From contig CBDHFT010000007.1 in NCBI GenBank assembly GCA_965262775.1, positions 248,001 through 312,000 of the forward strand: DNA of 64,000 nucleotides, written 5' to 3'. The stretch comes from JASGCL01 sp965262775. Its GTDB lineage: Bacteria > Pseudomonadota > Alphaproteobacteria > JASGCL01. Both the position numbers and the translations under genes were made by a program. Under the pieces are notes generated by a model. That model had not been told where the DNA came from. It saw only the letters and a list, made by a program, of their open reading frames with translations, and searched no databases. Positions 16,422 through 24,979 of the stretch are shown here, one piece after another (position 1 is the first letter of the stretch; each line of letters opens with the position of its first letter).

Positions 16422-17720
16422 ATGACAATAGCCAAAAAAAAATGGTTGATGATGTTGGGGGTGCGCGCGGGTTATGCCGTGCCCAACCATGCCAAAAAAT
16501 TCTTGGCCCAGGCCGATGTATTATTGGGGAATGAGAAAAACATTGCGACTATCATCGATGAAGCGCCGCAGAAAATAACCAAGCAAATATTATTCCGCCC
16601 ATTTGATAAAAATATTACCTGGTTAAAAAAAATGGCAAGCCAAGATAAAAAAGTTGTGTTCGCCGTTACGGGCGACCCAAATTTTTTTGGGGCGAGCAAA
16701 ATCATCATCAAATATTTTGATTTAGATGGGATAGAAATTGTGCCCGCCATATCGGTGGTGTCGCAGGTGGCAGGAAAAATGGGTTGGGCTGTCGAAGATG
16801 CCATCGCCCTTTCTACCCATGGCGATGAAACAACGCGCCCCATCCAGCAAATTGTTAATCACCTGCATCACCAAGCAAAAATAATTATCATCGGCCGCGA
16901 TGGTGCGCAAATAAATTCGCTGGCGAAGTTGTTAGTGGATAAGGGTTTTGGCAAAAGTAATATCACTATTTTTTCTAACCTGGGCGATGAAAAGGAAAAA
17001 ATAACCAAGCAAACGGCCGAGCAAATTAGCAAGGGCACCGCCCGTCAGGAAATTTTCTATACCCTGGCTATTAACTTGGTGGCGAGCCAGCACAACGCGG
17101 GCACCATGACCACCGCTGGCCATGCCAATAATTTTTTTATCAACGACGGGCAAATAACCAAACCCGAAACCCGCGCCATTATTTTGGCAAAATTACAACC
17201 CGCGCCCCATAAAATATTGTGGGATATTGGCGGCGGTTCGGGTTCGGTAGCGATAGAATGGGCATTGCGCGGCGGGCGCGCCATCACCATCGAAGAAAAA
17301 AAATTGCGTTATGACAATATTAAAAAAAATATCTTACAATTTGGCCTTGGTAAAAATGTGGTGGCTTATCATAACCTGGCGGAAAAAATAATAACCAAGC
17401 TTATCAAAAAAAATCCTGCCATGATGAATGATGAAGATTGGGCATCATGCCCGCCCGATGTTATATTTGTTGGCGGCGGCGTCAGCAATGAAAAATTAAT
17501 GAACAGCCTGTGGCAAATATTACCAAGCGGAAAAAAAATATTATCGGCAAGTTATAGCCTGGAAGGATTCGCCGCACAATTACAGCAACAAAAAAAATGG
17601 GGCGGCGATATCATGACCATCGTTATTGACGAAGCATTACCCATCGGCGATTCCAAAAAATTTCACGCCCTAACCACTAGTCAAAAAACAACCCTACATC
17701 TCATCACCAAAAATACATGA
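16422..17720 (+). CDS. cobL: Precorrin-6Y C5,15-methyltransferase (decarboxylating), CbiE-CbiT fusion
   Basis: A 432-residue bifunctional enzyme methylating C5 and C15 and removing the C12 acetate carboxyl group. The N-terminal CbiE half (about 1-215) has FAVTGDPNFFGASKIII, PAISVVSQVAGKMGW and ALSTHGDETTRPI. The C-terminal CbiT half opens with NDGQITKPETRAI and carries the SAM-binding WDIGGGSGSVAIEWAL near 275, later PDVIFVGGGVS. The open frame runs upstream into cobH to 16308, but ATG 16422 gives the family N-terminus and follows the repaired cobH stop by four bases. The stop overlaps cobI (ATGA). Confidence 0.95.
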   Translation: MTIAKKKWLMMLGVRAGYAVPNHAKKFLAQADVLLGNEKNIATIIDEAPQKITKQILFRPFDKNITWLKKMASQDKKVVFAVTGDPNFFGASKIIIKYFDLDGIEIVPAISVVSQVAGKMGWAVEDAIALSTHGDETTRPIQQIVNHLHHQAKIIIIGRDGAQINSLAKLLVDKGFGKSNITIFSNLGDEKEKITKQTAEQISKGTARQEIFYTLAINLVASQHNAGTMTTAGHANNFFINDGQITKPETRAIILAKLQPAPHKILWDIGGGSGSVAIEWALRGGRAITIEEKKLRYDNIKKNILQFGLGKNVVAYHNLAEKIITKLIKKNPAMMNDEDWASCPPDVIFVGGGVSNEKLMNSLWQILPSGKKILSASYSLEGFAAQLQQQKKWGGDIMTIVIDEALPIGDSKKFHALTTSQKTTLHLITKNT

Positions 17721-18424
17721 CACAGCATCAAGCAATTTGTTACGGCGTTGGCGTGGGGCCTGGGGGCAACGACCATCTAACCCTGGGTGCGGTAAAAATA
17801 TTACAAACGGTCGATGTTGTTATCGCCATGCAGGCCAAGGGCCACCCATCGCGCGCCAAGCAAATTATCATGCCCATCGTTGCGGGGCGCGATATAACAT
17901 TCATTGATTACCCATTGGTTATGGCGCCGCGTTCGGCCAATAACCTTGATGCTTATAAAAATATCATCCCCCCCATCACAAAATATTTGGATGAAGGAAT
18001 TTCGGTGGCAGTATTGTGCGAAGGCGACCCGTTGTTTTATGGGTCCTTCCAATATATCATGCAATTATTGCCGCAACGGTATGATTGCATGGTTATTCCT
18101 GCCGTTACCTCCCCCCAACTGGCGGCGGCGCAAAATAAAATAAGTTTGGCGGCGGGAAAAAATAACCTAAGTTTTATCGCCGCGACCAGCGCGCCAGAAA
18201 AAATCCTTGCCCTGTTGGCGGCTAGCGATCGCGCTGTCATCATGAAGCTGGGAAAATCTTTGCCTAAAATAATTGCTATCCTGCAACAATTAAACTTGCT
18301 CGATGCTGCTATCTTATGTATCGAACTTGGTAACGACAACCAAAAAATTATGCCGTTAAAAAATTGGCATCAAGAAACCGCGCCCTATTTTTCACTGCTT
18401 ATTATTGATAAAAAAAATGATTAA
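17717..18424 (+). CDS. cobI: Precorrin-2 C20-methyltransferase (CobI/CbiL)
   Basis: A 235-residue SAM-dependent tetrapyrrole methylase acting on C20 of precorrin-2 or its cobalt form. Seen: YGVGVGPGGNDHLTLGAVKIL at the N-terminus (the usual Asp-Pro of GPGDPE is replaced by GGND), PSRAKQIIMP as the CobI marker, VLCEGDPLFYGSFQYIM as the SAM loop, VIPAVTSPQLAAA, and AVIMKLGKSLPKI. Its ATG overlaps the stop of cobL (ATGA), and its end overlaps cobJ by eight bases. This is the tightly coupled centre of the operon. Confidence 0.94.
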   Translation: MTQHQAICYGVGVGPGGNDHLTLGAVKILQTVDVVIAMQAKGHPSRAKQIIMPIVAGRDITFIDYPLVMAPRSANNLDAYKNIIPPITKYLDEGISVAVLCEGDPLFYGSFQYIMQLLPQRYDCMVIPAVTSPQLAAAQNKISLAAGKNNLSFIAATSAPEKILALLAASDRAVIMKLGKSLPKIIAILQQLNLLDAAILCIELGNDNQKIMPLKNWHQETAPYFSLLIIDKKND

Positions 18425-20138
18425 AGAATTTTACTTGGTGGTGGGGCGGGTTGAATTCATCCCCCTAGCACACAAAATAAAAAAAACATTTCCTGACGCC
18501 ATTATTTATGGCGCGGGTTTTCATGAATTTGTTGATAACAGCCTTATCAAAACCCTACGCCATGTTTATTTGCTGGCGAGCCAGGCAACCACGCCGCAAC
18601 ATAATCCCGTCATCGGCTTGCTTAACCCTGGCTTGATAGTGCGCGCCTTGGCCCCCATCATCACCAGCCAAGATAAATTTACTTCGCCCCCTGTCCTATG
18701 CTTAACCAGCGATGCAAAAACATTGATTGCCTTGCTTGGCGAACATCACGGCGGGCAAGGTTTTGCTCTGGGCTTTGCAAAAAAAATGGGGCTATCCTAT
18801 GGCGGCCATGCCGATAAAAATGACGATGATATTGGTAATAATGCCACGATGATTAAAAAAGAATTTTTGCCCGCCGCACTGCTGGCCAATAAAAAAATAA
18901 TTAGCGATTGGCAAATGGTCACGGCGCAAGACGAACCGCAAATTGTGCCGCAATGTTTGGTGGCTGGCATCGGTTTGGAAAGAAACGCGCCATTAAGCGC
19001 GGTGGAGGAAGCCTTGGCGGCGGCCCTGCAAAAAATAAATGCCCACCCCAGCGCGCTGCATGCCATTGCCAGTATTGATATAAAAATGGATGAGCCTGCC
19101 CTGCACGCCCTAGCACAGAAAATAGCCCGACCATGTAAATTTTTTACGGCACAGCAATGCGCCGCGGTGCCCGTGCCCAACCCGTCAAGCGTGGTTGAAA
19201 AGGAAACTGGGACACCATCGGTGGCGGAGGCTGCCAGCCTCCTCGCCGCGGGCTACAGCAAAACTATCCAGCCGACCCTGTTGCTAGAAAAACAAAAGGG
19301 CAGCGGCGTCACCGTGGCCATTAGCAAATTGGCGGAGAATCGAAGCATGCTAGATAATTCCATTTCTTTAGGTCATTTGGCGGTGGTGGGCATTGGCCCA
19401 GGCGATAAAAATTTACGTAGTTTCGAAGCAACACAATATATTTTATCCGCCAGCGATATCGTCGGTTATCAAATATATCTTGATTTGGTGAGCGACCTGA
19501 CCGCGGGCAAAGAATTACATCAAAGGGACCTAGGGCAAGAAACCGAACGGGCCTCGCTTGCGATTGACCTCGCCCTATCGGGTAAGCAAGTTGTGTTGTT
19601 AGCGTCGGGCGATGCGGGAATCTACGCCCTGGCCACCCTGGTGTGGCAGGTGCTTGATGAGCGCAAAAAAAAATCGCCCGATGATAAAAAATTAAGCTCC
19701 CTGCCGATTACTATCACCCCTGGCATCAGCGCGTTTCAAGCTTTGGCAGCAAAATTGGGCGCGCCCGCGGGGAATGACATTGCTATCATTTCTTTGTCAA
19801 ACATCATGACGCCAAAAGAAAAAATTTTACAACGGGTGCAGGGAGCCTTGAGCGGCGATTTTCCCATCTTCCTTTATAATCCACGCAGCAAAACGCGCCA
19901 GGATATTTTGTTGCAGGTTATAAAAATGGCGCAAGAAAAATTACCACCCACCACCGCGGTGATAATTGGTAAAAATTTGTATCGTCATAACGAAGAAATA
20001 ATTGTTAGCAATCTGAATAAATTATCTATCGATGATATCGACATGTTTTCTTGCGTGATGATAGCCAACCAACATATGCGCCATTACAAACATGTGGGTA
20101 AAGATATTTTTTACGCGCCGCGCGGCTATCAACCATAA
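18417..20138 (+). CDS. cobJ: Fusion of CbiG and precorrin-3B C17-methyltransferase (CobJ/CbiH)
   Basis: A 573-residue two-enzyme chain. Residues about 35-125 resemble the CbiG N-terminal domain (NPGLIVRALAPIITSQ, then LLGEHHGGQGFA). Residues about 180-310 resemble the CbiG C-terminal (CobE-like) domain (LVAGIGLERNAPLSAVEEA, GSGVTVAISKLAEN). From about 320 a CobJ methylase begins with VVGIGPGDKNLRS, then VGYQIYLDLV, LLASGDAGIYALA, PGISAFQALAAKLGAP and FLYNPRSKTRQ. CobJ methylates C17 and contracts the ring; CbiG opens the delta-lactone in the cobalt-early pathway. ATG 18417 overlaps cobI by eight bases; the frame also has a TTG at 18405. Last gene of the operon. Confidence 0.92.
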   Translation: MIKEFYLVVGRVEFIPLAHKIKKTFPDAIIYGAGFHEFVDNSLIKTLRHVYLLASQATTPQHNPVIGLLNPGLIVRALAPIITSQDKFTSPPVLCLTSDAKTLIALLGEHHGGQGFALGFAKKMGLSYGGHADKNDDDIGNNATMIKKEFLPAALLANKKIISDWQMVTAQDEPQIVPQCLVAGIGLERNAPLSAVEEALAAALQKINAHPSALHAIASIDIKMDEPALHALAQKIARPCKFFTAQQCAAVPVPNPSSVVEKETGTPSVAEAASLLAAGYSKTIQPTLLLEKQKGSGVTVAISKLAENRSMLDNSISLGHLAVVGIGPGDKNLRSFEATQYILSASDIVGYQIYLDLVSDLTAGKELHQRDLGQETERASLAIDLALSGKQVVLLASGDAGIYALATLVWQVLDERKKKSPDDKKLSSLPITITPGISAFQALAAKLGAPAGNDIAIISLSNIMTPKEKILQRVQGALSGDFPIFLYNPRSKTRQDILLQVIKMAQEKLPPTTAVIIGKNLYRHNEEIIVSNLNKLSIDDIDMFSCVMIANQHMRHYKHVGKDIFYAPRGYQP

Positions 20139-20165
20139 AATATTTTTGCTATTTTATTCAGATTG

Positions 20166-21200
20166 TCAGGCGATTAATATTTTCTTAACCGCCTCGGCTA
20201 CCTCTGCGCTATTAACAGTTTTATTATTTGGCGCAACGAATTTACTACCCTGTAGTGGGCGTTTGGCATCTTCCTTATAATATTGGACATCAAAGTTTTT
20301 TTGAATATGACGGACGAATCTTTTGTAGCGAAGAACTTTTTTACATTGCCAAGATAATGCAAAGAGATTTTTATAAGGCAAACGAAACAGCGACACGGGT
20401 TTTTTTGTCAGCAAAGTTTCGCTTATCATGTTGATGGAATCATTGGTAACAATAAACTTATCAGCCAGCGCAACCATCATACCATAAACATTATTATCAC
20501 GGCCATCATCAAGCCAGACATTGCCATGGAAAGAAATTTCTTTTTGTAATTTTAATTGAACAAAACTTGGGGTGCGCGACGATGGGGTAATAAATAAAAA
20601 ATTATTCACCGCAAGTTCTTTTAAATTATCAAGTAAACGGTCGGCAGTTTTTTTATTAAAAACATGTAGGCGAGAATTGCCGCCCAACAAAATAGCTATC
20701 TTTTCTTTCTTGCCACCCAAGTCAGAAATTTTTTGTTTCGCCAAAGCCAAAGCCTGTGGCTTAATTTCCTGCAACCGATTTTGATTCCATTTAGACAGCC
20801 CGCCCGTTATCGTCATCATGTTTTTTGGTAACTTGGGTTTGCATTCATGGAACGAACGAATCAGCATGTCAAAAAAATTGCCGCCGCCGTTGGGCGACAA
20901 TAAATGAATGGCATGGTGGGCGTGCAGCCTTCGTTTTAAAAATATGGCGGGACGCGCGGTGGCATGCCCCGCCGAAAAAATGGCGTCCACCCTATCCAAT
21001 TTGCTAGAAAAATTTTTTAAACCCGAAAACCATGGTTTGCCAAATAACAATGGCCATTTCGCCAACCAGCCATAATTCAAACTTACCAATTCATAGTCAA
21101 TGGGCATGATATCGGCTAACGCCTCGGCCAAGGCTATCAATTGCAATTGATGACCACGATTTCTATCAAATAAAAAAAGTAGCTTCTTTTTTGTCTCCAT
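20166..21200 (-). CDS. ELM1-like protein (DUF1022 family)
   Basis: A 344-residue protein of the mitochondrial-fission ELM1 family, common in alphaproteobacteria and of unknown bacterial function; the fold resembles a GT-B glycosyltransferase. Seen: RNRGHQLQLIALAEALAD near the start, DAIFSAGHATARPAIFLKRR, KEKIAILLGGNSRLHVF in the middle (family GG-x-S/N-x-x-H pattern), LFITPSSRTPSFV and VTNDSINMISETLLTKKPV, equivalent to the TDDS-x-NM-x-SEA motif. AGGA four bases before the ATG supports the start. It begins six bases after pepN, so the two are probably co-transcribed. Confidence 0.85.
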   Translation of the reverse strand: METKKKLLFLFDRNRGHQLQLIALAEALADIMPIDYELVSLNYGWLAKWPLLFGKPWFSGLKNFSSKLDRVDAIFSAGHATARPAIFLKRRLHAHHAIHLLSPNGGGNFFDMLIRSFHECKPKLPKNMMTITGGLSKWNQNRLQEIKPQALALAKQKISDLGGKKEKIAILLGGNSRLHVFNKKTADRLLDNLKELAVNNFLFITPSSRTPSFVQLKLQKEISFHGNVWLDDGRDNNVYGMMVALADKFIVTNDSINMISETLLTKKPVSLFRLPYKNLFALSWQCKKVLRYKRFVRHIQKNFDVQYYKEDAKRPLQGSKFVAPNNKTVNSAEVAEAVKKILIA

Positions 21201-21206
21201 TATTTC

Positions 21207-23939
21207 CTAGCTTTGCAAAATTCGTTCCACCATTTCCTTCAATTGTGGGGATAGAGTCATTTTTTGTAATGATTGTAATTTTTTAGACATGATGAGCCTA
21301 TTTTTCTTATCCAACTGTGGTAAATTATTAAACATATTCATTAAACGCGCCGAACTTTCGGTGTTAATCTTATCGACTATCTTCACCACCATAAGGAAAA
21401 TATCATAACCCTTGCCGTCGGCACGGAAAAATTGTTCAATGTTACTTGCCAGCCCACCCAGCAAGGCATAAAGCTGGTTGGGTTTGTCCAAACGAAAATC
21501 GATGCTTGATAATCCGTCGGGTGAAAATATTTTTTTCTTATCGACTATATTTTCTATCAACCGCAATGTGTCGGGATGATTGTGGCTTGAAAGCAAACGA
21601 ATATAATTGGCAACCTGCAATTCATCATTTTTTGCTTTGTTAAAATAATCGCTTAAGATTGCATGACGCAATTTATCGCTGGTGCTTAATTCTGAGAATC
21701 GATTAACAAGGTTGAGCGCGCCTTTTTTTAAAGTAAAATTTTTATTATTAAAATAATGGTCTGATAATATTTTTTCGACAGATGCAATATTTTTTTTATC
21801 AATCGCCAAGCTACTCACCAACATGTCCAACATATTGTTGTTGATGGCGCGCGCACCAATATCATCGCGCGACAAATTTTTGTCGGGGGTTGCTGTTGCA
21901 TTTTTTGTTTGCTGATAACGCGTTATAATTTTATCGGCATGCTGGGTGGCCAATTCCGCCTTTACCCTTGCCCTTGCCGCTAAAACCTTTATGGGATCCG
22001 CGCCATTTTTTTTATCATCCTGATAAGTCGCCAACAACAATTCGAAAAAGGACGGCAGTGAAAAATTTTCTGCTAGGCTCAAGGCCGCGGTATGTTGGTC
22101 AACCAACAAATGTGCGAAGCCTGCGCTATAGGCATCAAACCAATCGTTTGCTTGTTGTTTGTAAGCCGATAAAACAGACTTCATGGCCAGGGTCTGGCCA
22201 GCCTCCCAACGATTAAAACCATCGCTATCATAATGGAACAACACCCCCAAATCTTGCGCCGACCTGTCAAAAGAAAGATTAATGGGGGCAGAAAAACCTT
22301 GGTTGATGGACGCCACGGCGTCATCCGCCACATTATCAAATTGCAAAATATCTTTTTTGCCGCGAAGCAAAAAAATATTTTTATCCGCCAGCCAATCTTT
22401 ATGCTTGCTCGATAATTTTATTGCTTGCCCATGTTTATCAAACAAAGAAATTTTTAGCGGAATGGGTAAGGGTTTATTATAGGGTTTGATTGCCTTCTCA
22501 TTGGTTTGGCTAATTTCTAATCGCAAGGATTTATTTTTTTTATCATAACGTTGCACCACGGTTACCATGGGCGTGCCGCGCGTGCTATACCATGGCATAA
22601 ACCAATCAAGCTTTATTTTATTCGCCTGCTCAAAACTTTGTATAAAATCTTCGACGGTTGCCGCCTTGCCATCTTGCTGCTTCACATATTCTTTGATACC
22701 AAGCTGAAATTTTTCTTCGCCCAGTATCGTATGAAGCATCCTGATGATTTCGGCTCCTTTTTCATAAACTGTTGCGGTATAAAAATTATTGACCTCTTTA
22801 TATTCGCTGGGGCGCGCCGCATGGCTAAGGCCCGAGGCATCCTCGGCAAATTGGTCTGATTTTAAATTCCTCACTTGCTTGAGGCGTTCGGACGAGCGGT
22901 CAAAATTATCCATGCTATATTCTTGGTCGCGAAATACTGTCAAGCCTTCCTTAAGGGTTAATTGAAACCAATCGCGCACCGTGATTCTATTCCCCGTCCA
23001 ATTATGAAAATATTCATGGGCGACAAGGCTATCGACAACCAAATAATCGTTGTCGGTGTTATGGTCTTTATCCAACAGCAAATAACGCGCGTCGAATATA
23101 TTCAAACTTTTATTTTCCATGCCACCGAAATTAAAATCGCTGATGGCGACAATTTGAAAAATATCCAAATCATATTCCAAACCAAAGCGTTCTTCATCCC
23201 ATCGCATGGCGCGTTGCAAGGCGGTTAATGCAAACCCAAGCCGCCCTTTGTATTTTTGTTCGGCCCAGGCCTTTAATGCCACGGTGCGTCCTGACTTGGT
23301 TGTAAACTTCTCCTCTTCCAAAGCTAAATCACCCGCCACCAAAGCAAAAAGATAAGAAGGTTTTTTAAATGGGTCATGCCATGTTGCATGGTTTTTATCG
23401 CCGCGGCGCGACGTTTCTACTAAATTTCCATTGGATAATAAAACAGGTTGGTCAGAAAGAATTTCCACCGTAAATATTGATAACACATCGGGTCTACATG
23501 GATAAAATGTTATACGGCGGAAGCCAACTGCTTCACATTGCGTGGTGAAGATGCCATTGGCGATGTAGAGCCCCGACAGGGCGCGATTATTTTGCGGGTC
23601 AATAATTACGCGGGTGGTTATTTTTCCTTGGGCGGGTAAATTTTTTAGCCACAGTCCGCGATCCGTCTGTTGATAATTCTTTTCATCCAAGGTTTTACCA
23701 TCAAGTTCTATCGCTGATAATTTTAAACCAACGCCATCCAGCCAAATTTTCTTCGGCATGTTTTTTTCCTTCGCGCGATAGTCCATGGTTGATACCACCA
23801 TGGTTTCGGTTGGATGCAACGTGAAGGATAAATCGACCGATAGAATTTCTAAAGGGTAGGGTTGATAATCCTTCAACCTAACCAGGTTATCTTTAACCGC
23901 CGCTCGCTTGCTATTTTTTTTGATAGGTTTTTTCGACAT
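21207..23939 (-). CDS. pepN: Aminopeptidase N (M1 family)
   Basis: A 910-residue zinc metallopeptidase that trims N-terminal residues from peptides. The substrate-binding motif GGMENKSLNIF lies near 285 and the zinc motif HEYFHNWTGNRIT near 309-321, with the third ligand Glu in LTLKEGLTVFRDQEYSMD near 332. The C-terminal half contains the typical FSLPSFFELLLATYQDD-type helical bundle. Length is slightly above the E. coli type (870). The N-terminus has a short basic stretch (KKPIKKNSKRAA) before the beta domain. Divergent from tRNA-Ser, with elm1 following. Confidence 0.96.
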   Translation of the reverse strand: MSKKPIKKNSKRAAVKDNLVRLKDYQPYPLEILSVDLSFTLHPTETMVVSTMDYRAKEKNMPKKIWLDGVGLKLSAIELDGKTLDEKNYQQTDRGLWLKNLPAQGKITTRVIIDPQNNRALSGLYIANGIFTTQCEAVGFRRITFYPCRPDVLSIFTVEILSDQPVLLSNGNLVETSRRGDKNHATWHDPFKKPSYLFALVAGDLALEEEKFTTKSGRTVALKAWAEQKYKGRLGFALTALQRAMRWDEERFGLEYDLDIFQIVAISDFNFGGMENKSLNIFDARYLLLDKDHNTDNDYLVVDSLVAHEYFHNWTGNRITVRDWFQLTLKEGLTVFRDQEYSMDNFDRSSERLKQVRNLKSDQFAEDASGLSHAARPSEYKEVNNFYTATVYEKGAEIIRMLHTILGEEKFQLGIKEYVKQQDGKAATVEDFIQSFEQANKIKLDWFMPWYSTRGTPMVTVVQRYDKKNKSLRLEISQTNEKAIKPYNKPLPIPLKISLFDKHGQAIKLSSKHKDWLADKNIFLLRGKKDILQFDNVADDAVASINQGFSAPINLSFDRSAQDLGVLFHYDSDGFNRWEAGQTLAMKSVLSAYKQQANDWFDAYSAGFAHLLVDQHTAALSLAENFSLPSFFELLLATYQDDKKNGADPIKVLAARARVKAELATQHADKIITRYQQTKNATATPDKNLSRDDIGARAINNNMLDMLVSSLAIDKKNIASVEKILSDHYFNNKNFTLKKGALNLVNRFSELSTSDKLRHAILSDYFNKAKNDELQVANYIRLLSSHNHPDTLRLIENIVDKKKIFSPDGLSSIDFRLDKPNQLYALLGGLASNIEQFFRADGKGYDIFLMVVKIVDKINTESSARLMNMFNNLPQLDKKNRLIMSKKLQSLQKMTLSPQLKEMVERILQS

Positions 23940-24060
23940 GATTTTTTATCACCGTAATTAGTAAATGATTTATGAATTTTAGGCAATCTATAAAAACAGA
24001 ATATTCTAGGATGACAGATTTCAAAGTTTGTGATAAGCACTTTATTCCAATCAAAGACCA

Positions 24061-24150
24061 GGATGGGTGGCTGAGTGGTTAAAAGCACCGGTCTTGAAAA
24101 CCGGCAAGGGTTAACGCCCTTCGTGAGTTCGAATCTCACCCCATCCGCCA
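24061..24150 (+). tRNA. tRNA-Ser (TGA)
   Basis: A 90-base class II tRNA. Acceptor GGATGGG pairs with CCCATCC, the anticodon stem CCGGT/ACCGG closes the loop CTTGAAA with anticodon TGA, a long variable arm follows (GCAAGGGTTAACGCCCTTC), the T-arm is GAGTTCGAATCTC, and CCA is encoded. Confidence 0.97.
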
Positions 24151-24210
24151 TCTATCGCTCGGCTTGCTTGGCTACCCTACCATATTTATAAAAATGCACC
24201 TGACGCCAGC

Positions 24211-24227
24211 CATGCTTAGTAAGCATG
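24211..24227. repeat. 17-base perfect palindrome between tRNA-Ser and rpsD
   Basis: CATGCTTA and TAAGCATG flank one G. No T-run follows on either strand, so it is not a standard terminator. It could be a protein-binding site or a small hairpin downstream of rpsD or tRNA-Ser. Nothing else is visible in 24151-24351. Confidence 0.5.
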
Positions 24228-24351
24228 ATTAATATATAGGCAACAGCATCAACCCTTGCCAAAGAAAATTTATAAAAATGATGGTGCAGTTTTTTTACCA
24301 ACCGACACTGATAAGAAGCCTAAGCCTCCCCCAGGCAAAAGACGCGAATTT

Positions 24352-24966
24352 TTAGCGGCTGTAATACTCGATAATGAGGTGCGGTTCCATTTCGGTTGGG
24401 TAGGGAACCTCGCTCAACTTAACATCGCGGGTAATTTTAATCGTCATGTTTTTTGTATCAACCTCGACATAATCGGGCACATCGCGCTCGCTGGATTTGC
24501 GAGCAACCTCGACCATGTCCATTTTTTGTGAACGTTGGCGTAAGGTTACAACCTCACCATTTTTCACGCGGTAGGAAGGAATAGTAACGCGGCGATTGCC
24601 AATTTCGACATGGCCATGGGATACAAATTGACGCGCGGCAAACATTGTCGGCACCAATTTGGCGCGATAAACCAATGTATCCAAGCGATGTTCTAACAGA
24701 TTAATAAGGTTTTCACCCGAATCCCCACGACGGCGCGCCGATTCGGCATAATATCGAGAAAATTGTTTTTCGGTAATATTGCCATAATAACCTTTCAATT
24801 TTTGCTTGGCGCGCAATTGAATACCAAAATCCGACAATTTACCACGGCTGGCACCATGTTGCCCTGGGCCACGTGGCGATTTACCAAATGGGCTTTTTGC
24901 CCGCCCCCATAAATTAACACCCAAACGGCGTTCAATTTTATATTTGGCAGCTATTCTTTTTGTCAT
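24352..24966 (-). CDS. rpsD: 30S ribosomal protein S4
   Basis: A 204-residue primary 16S rRNA-binding protein, also a translational repressor in many bacteria. Seen: KYKIERRLGVNLWGRAKSP at the N-terminus, PGQHGASRGKLSDFGIQL, then the S4 RNA-binding domain with LEHRLDTLVYRAKLVPT and ARQFVSHGHVEIGNRRVTIPS, and the C-terminal PTEMEPHLIIEYYSR. Length 204 is standard. AGAGGA lies upstream of the ATG. It stands alone downstream of an AmpG-like gene (13-base gap), outside any ribosomal protein operon, as in many alphaproteobacteria. Confidence 0.98.
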   Translation of the reverse strand: MTKRIAAKYKIERRLGVNLWGRAKSPFGKSPRGPGQHGASRGKLSDFGIQLRAKQKLKGYYGNITEKQFSRYYAESARRRGDSGENLINLLEHRLDTLVYRAKLVPTMFAARQFVSHGHVEIGNRRVTIPSYRVKNGEVVTLRQRSQKMDMVEVARKSSERDVPDYVEVDTKNMTIKITRDVKLSEVPYPTEMEPHLIIEYYSR

Positions 24967-24979
24967 AAACTTTGTCCTC

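Noticed and set aside
24256..24531. Open frame on the plus strand after tRNA-Ser starting PKKIYKNDG
   Set aside because: It begins with TTG, lacks a ribosome-binding site, and most of it is antisense to rpsD.
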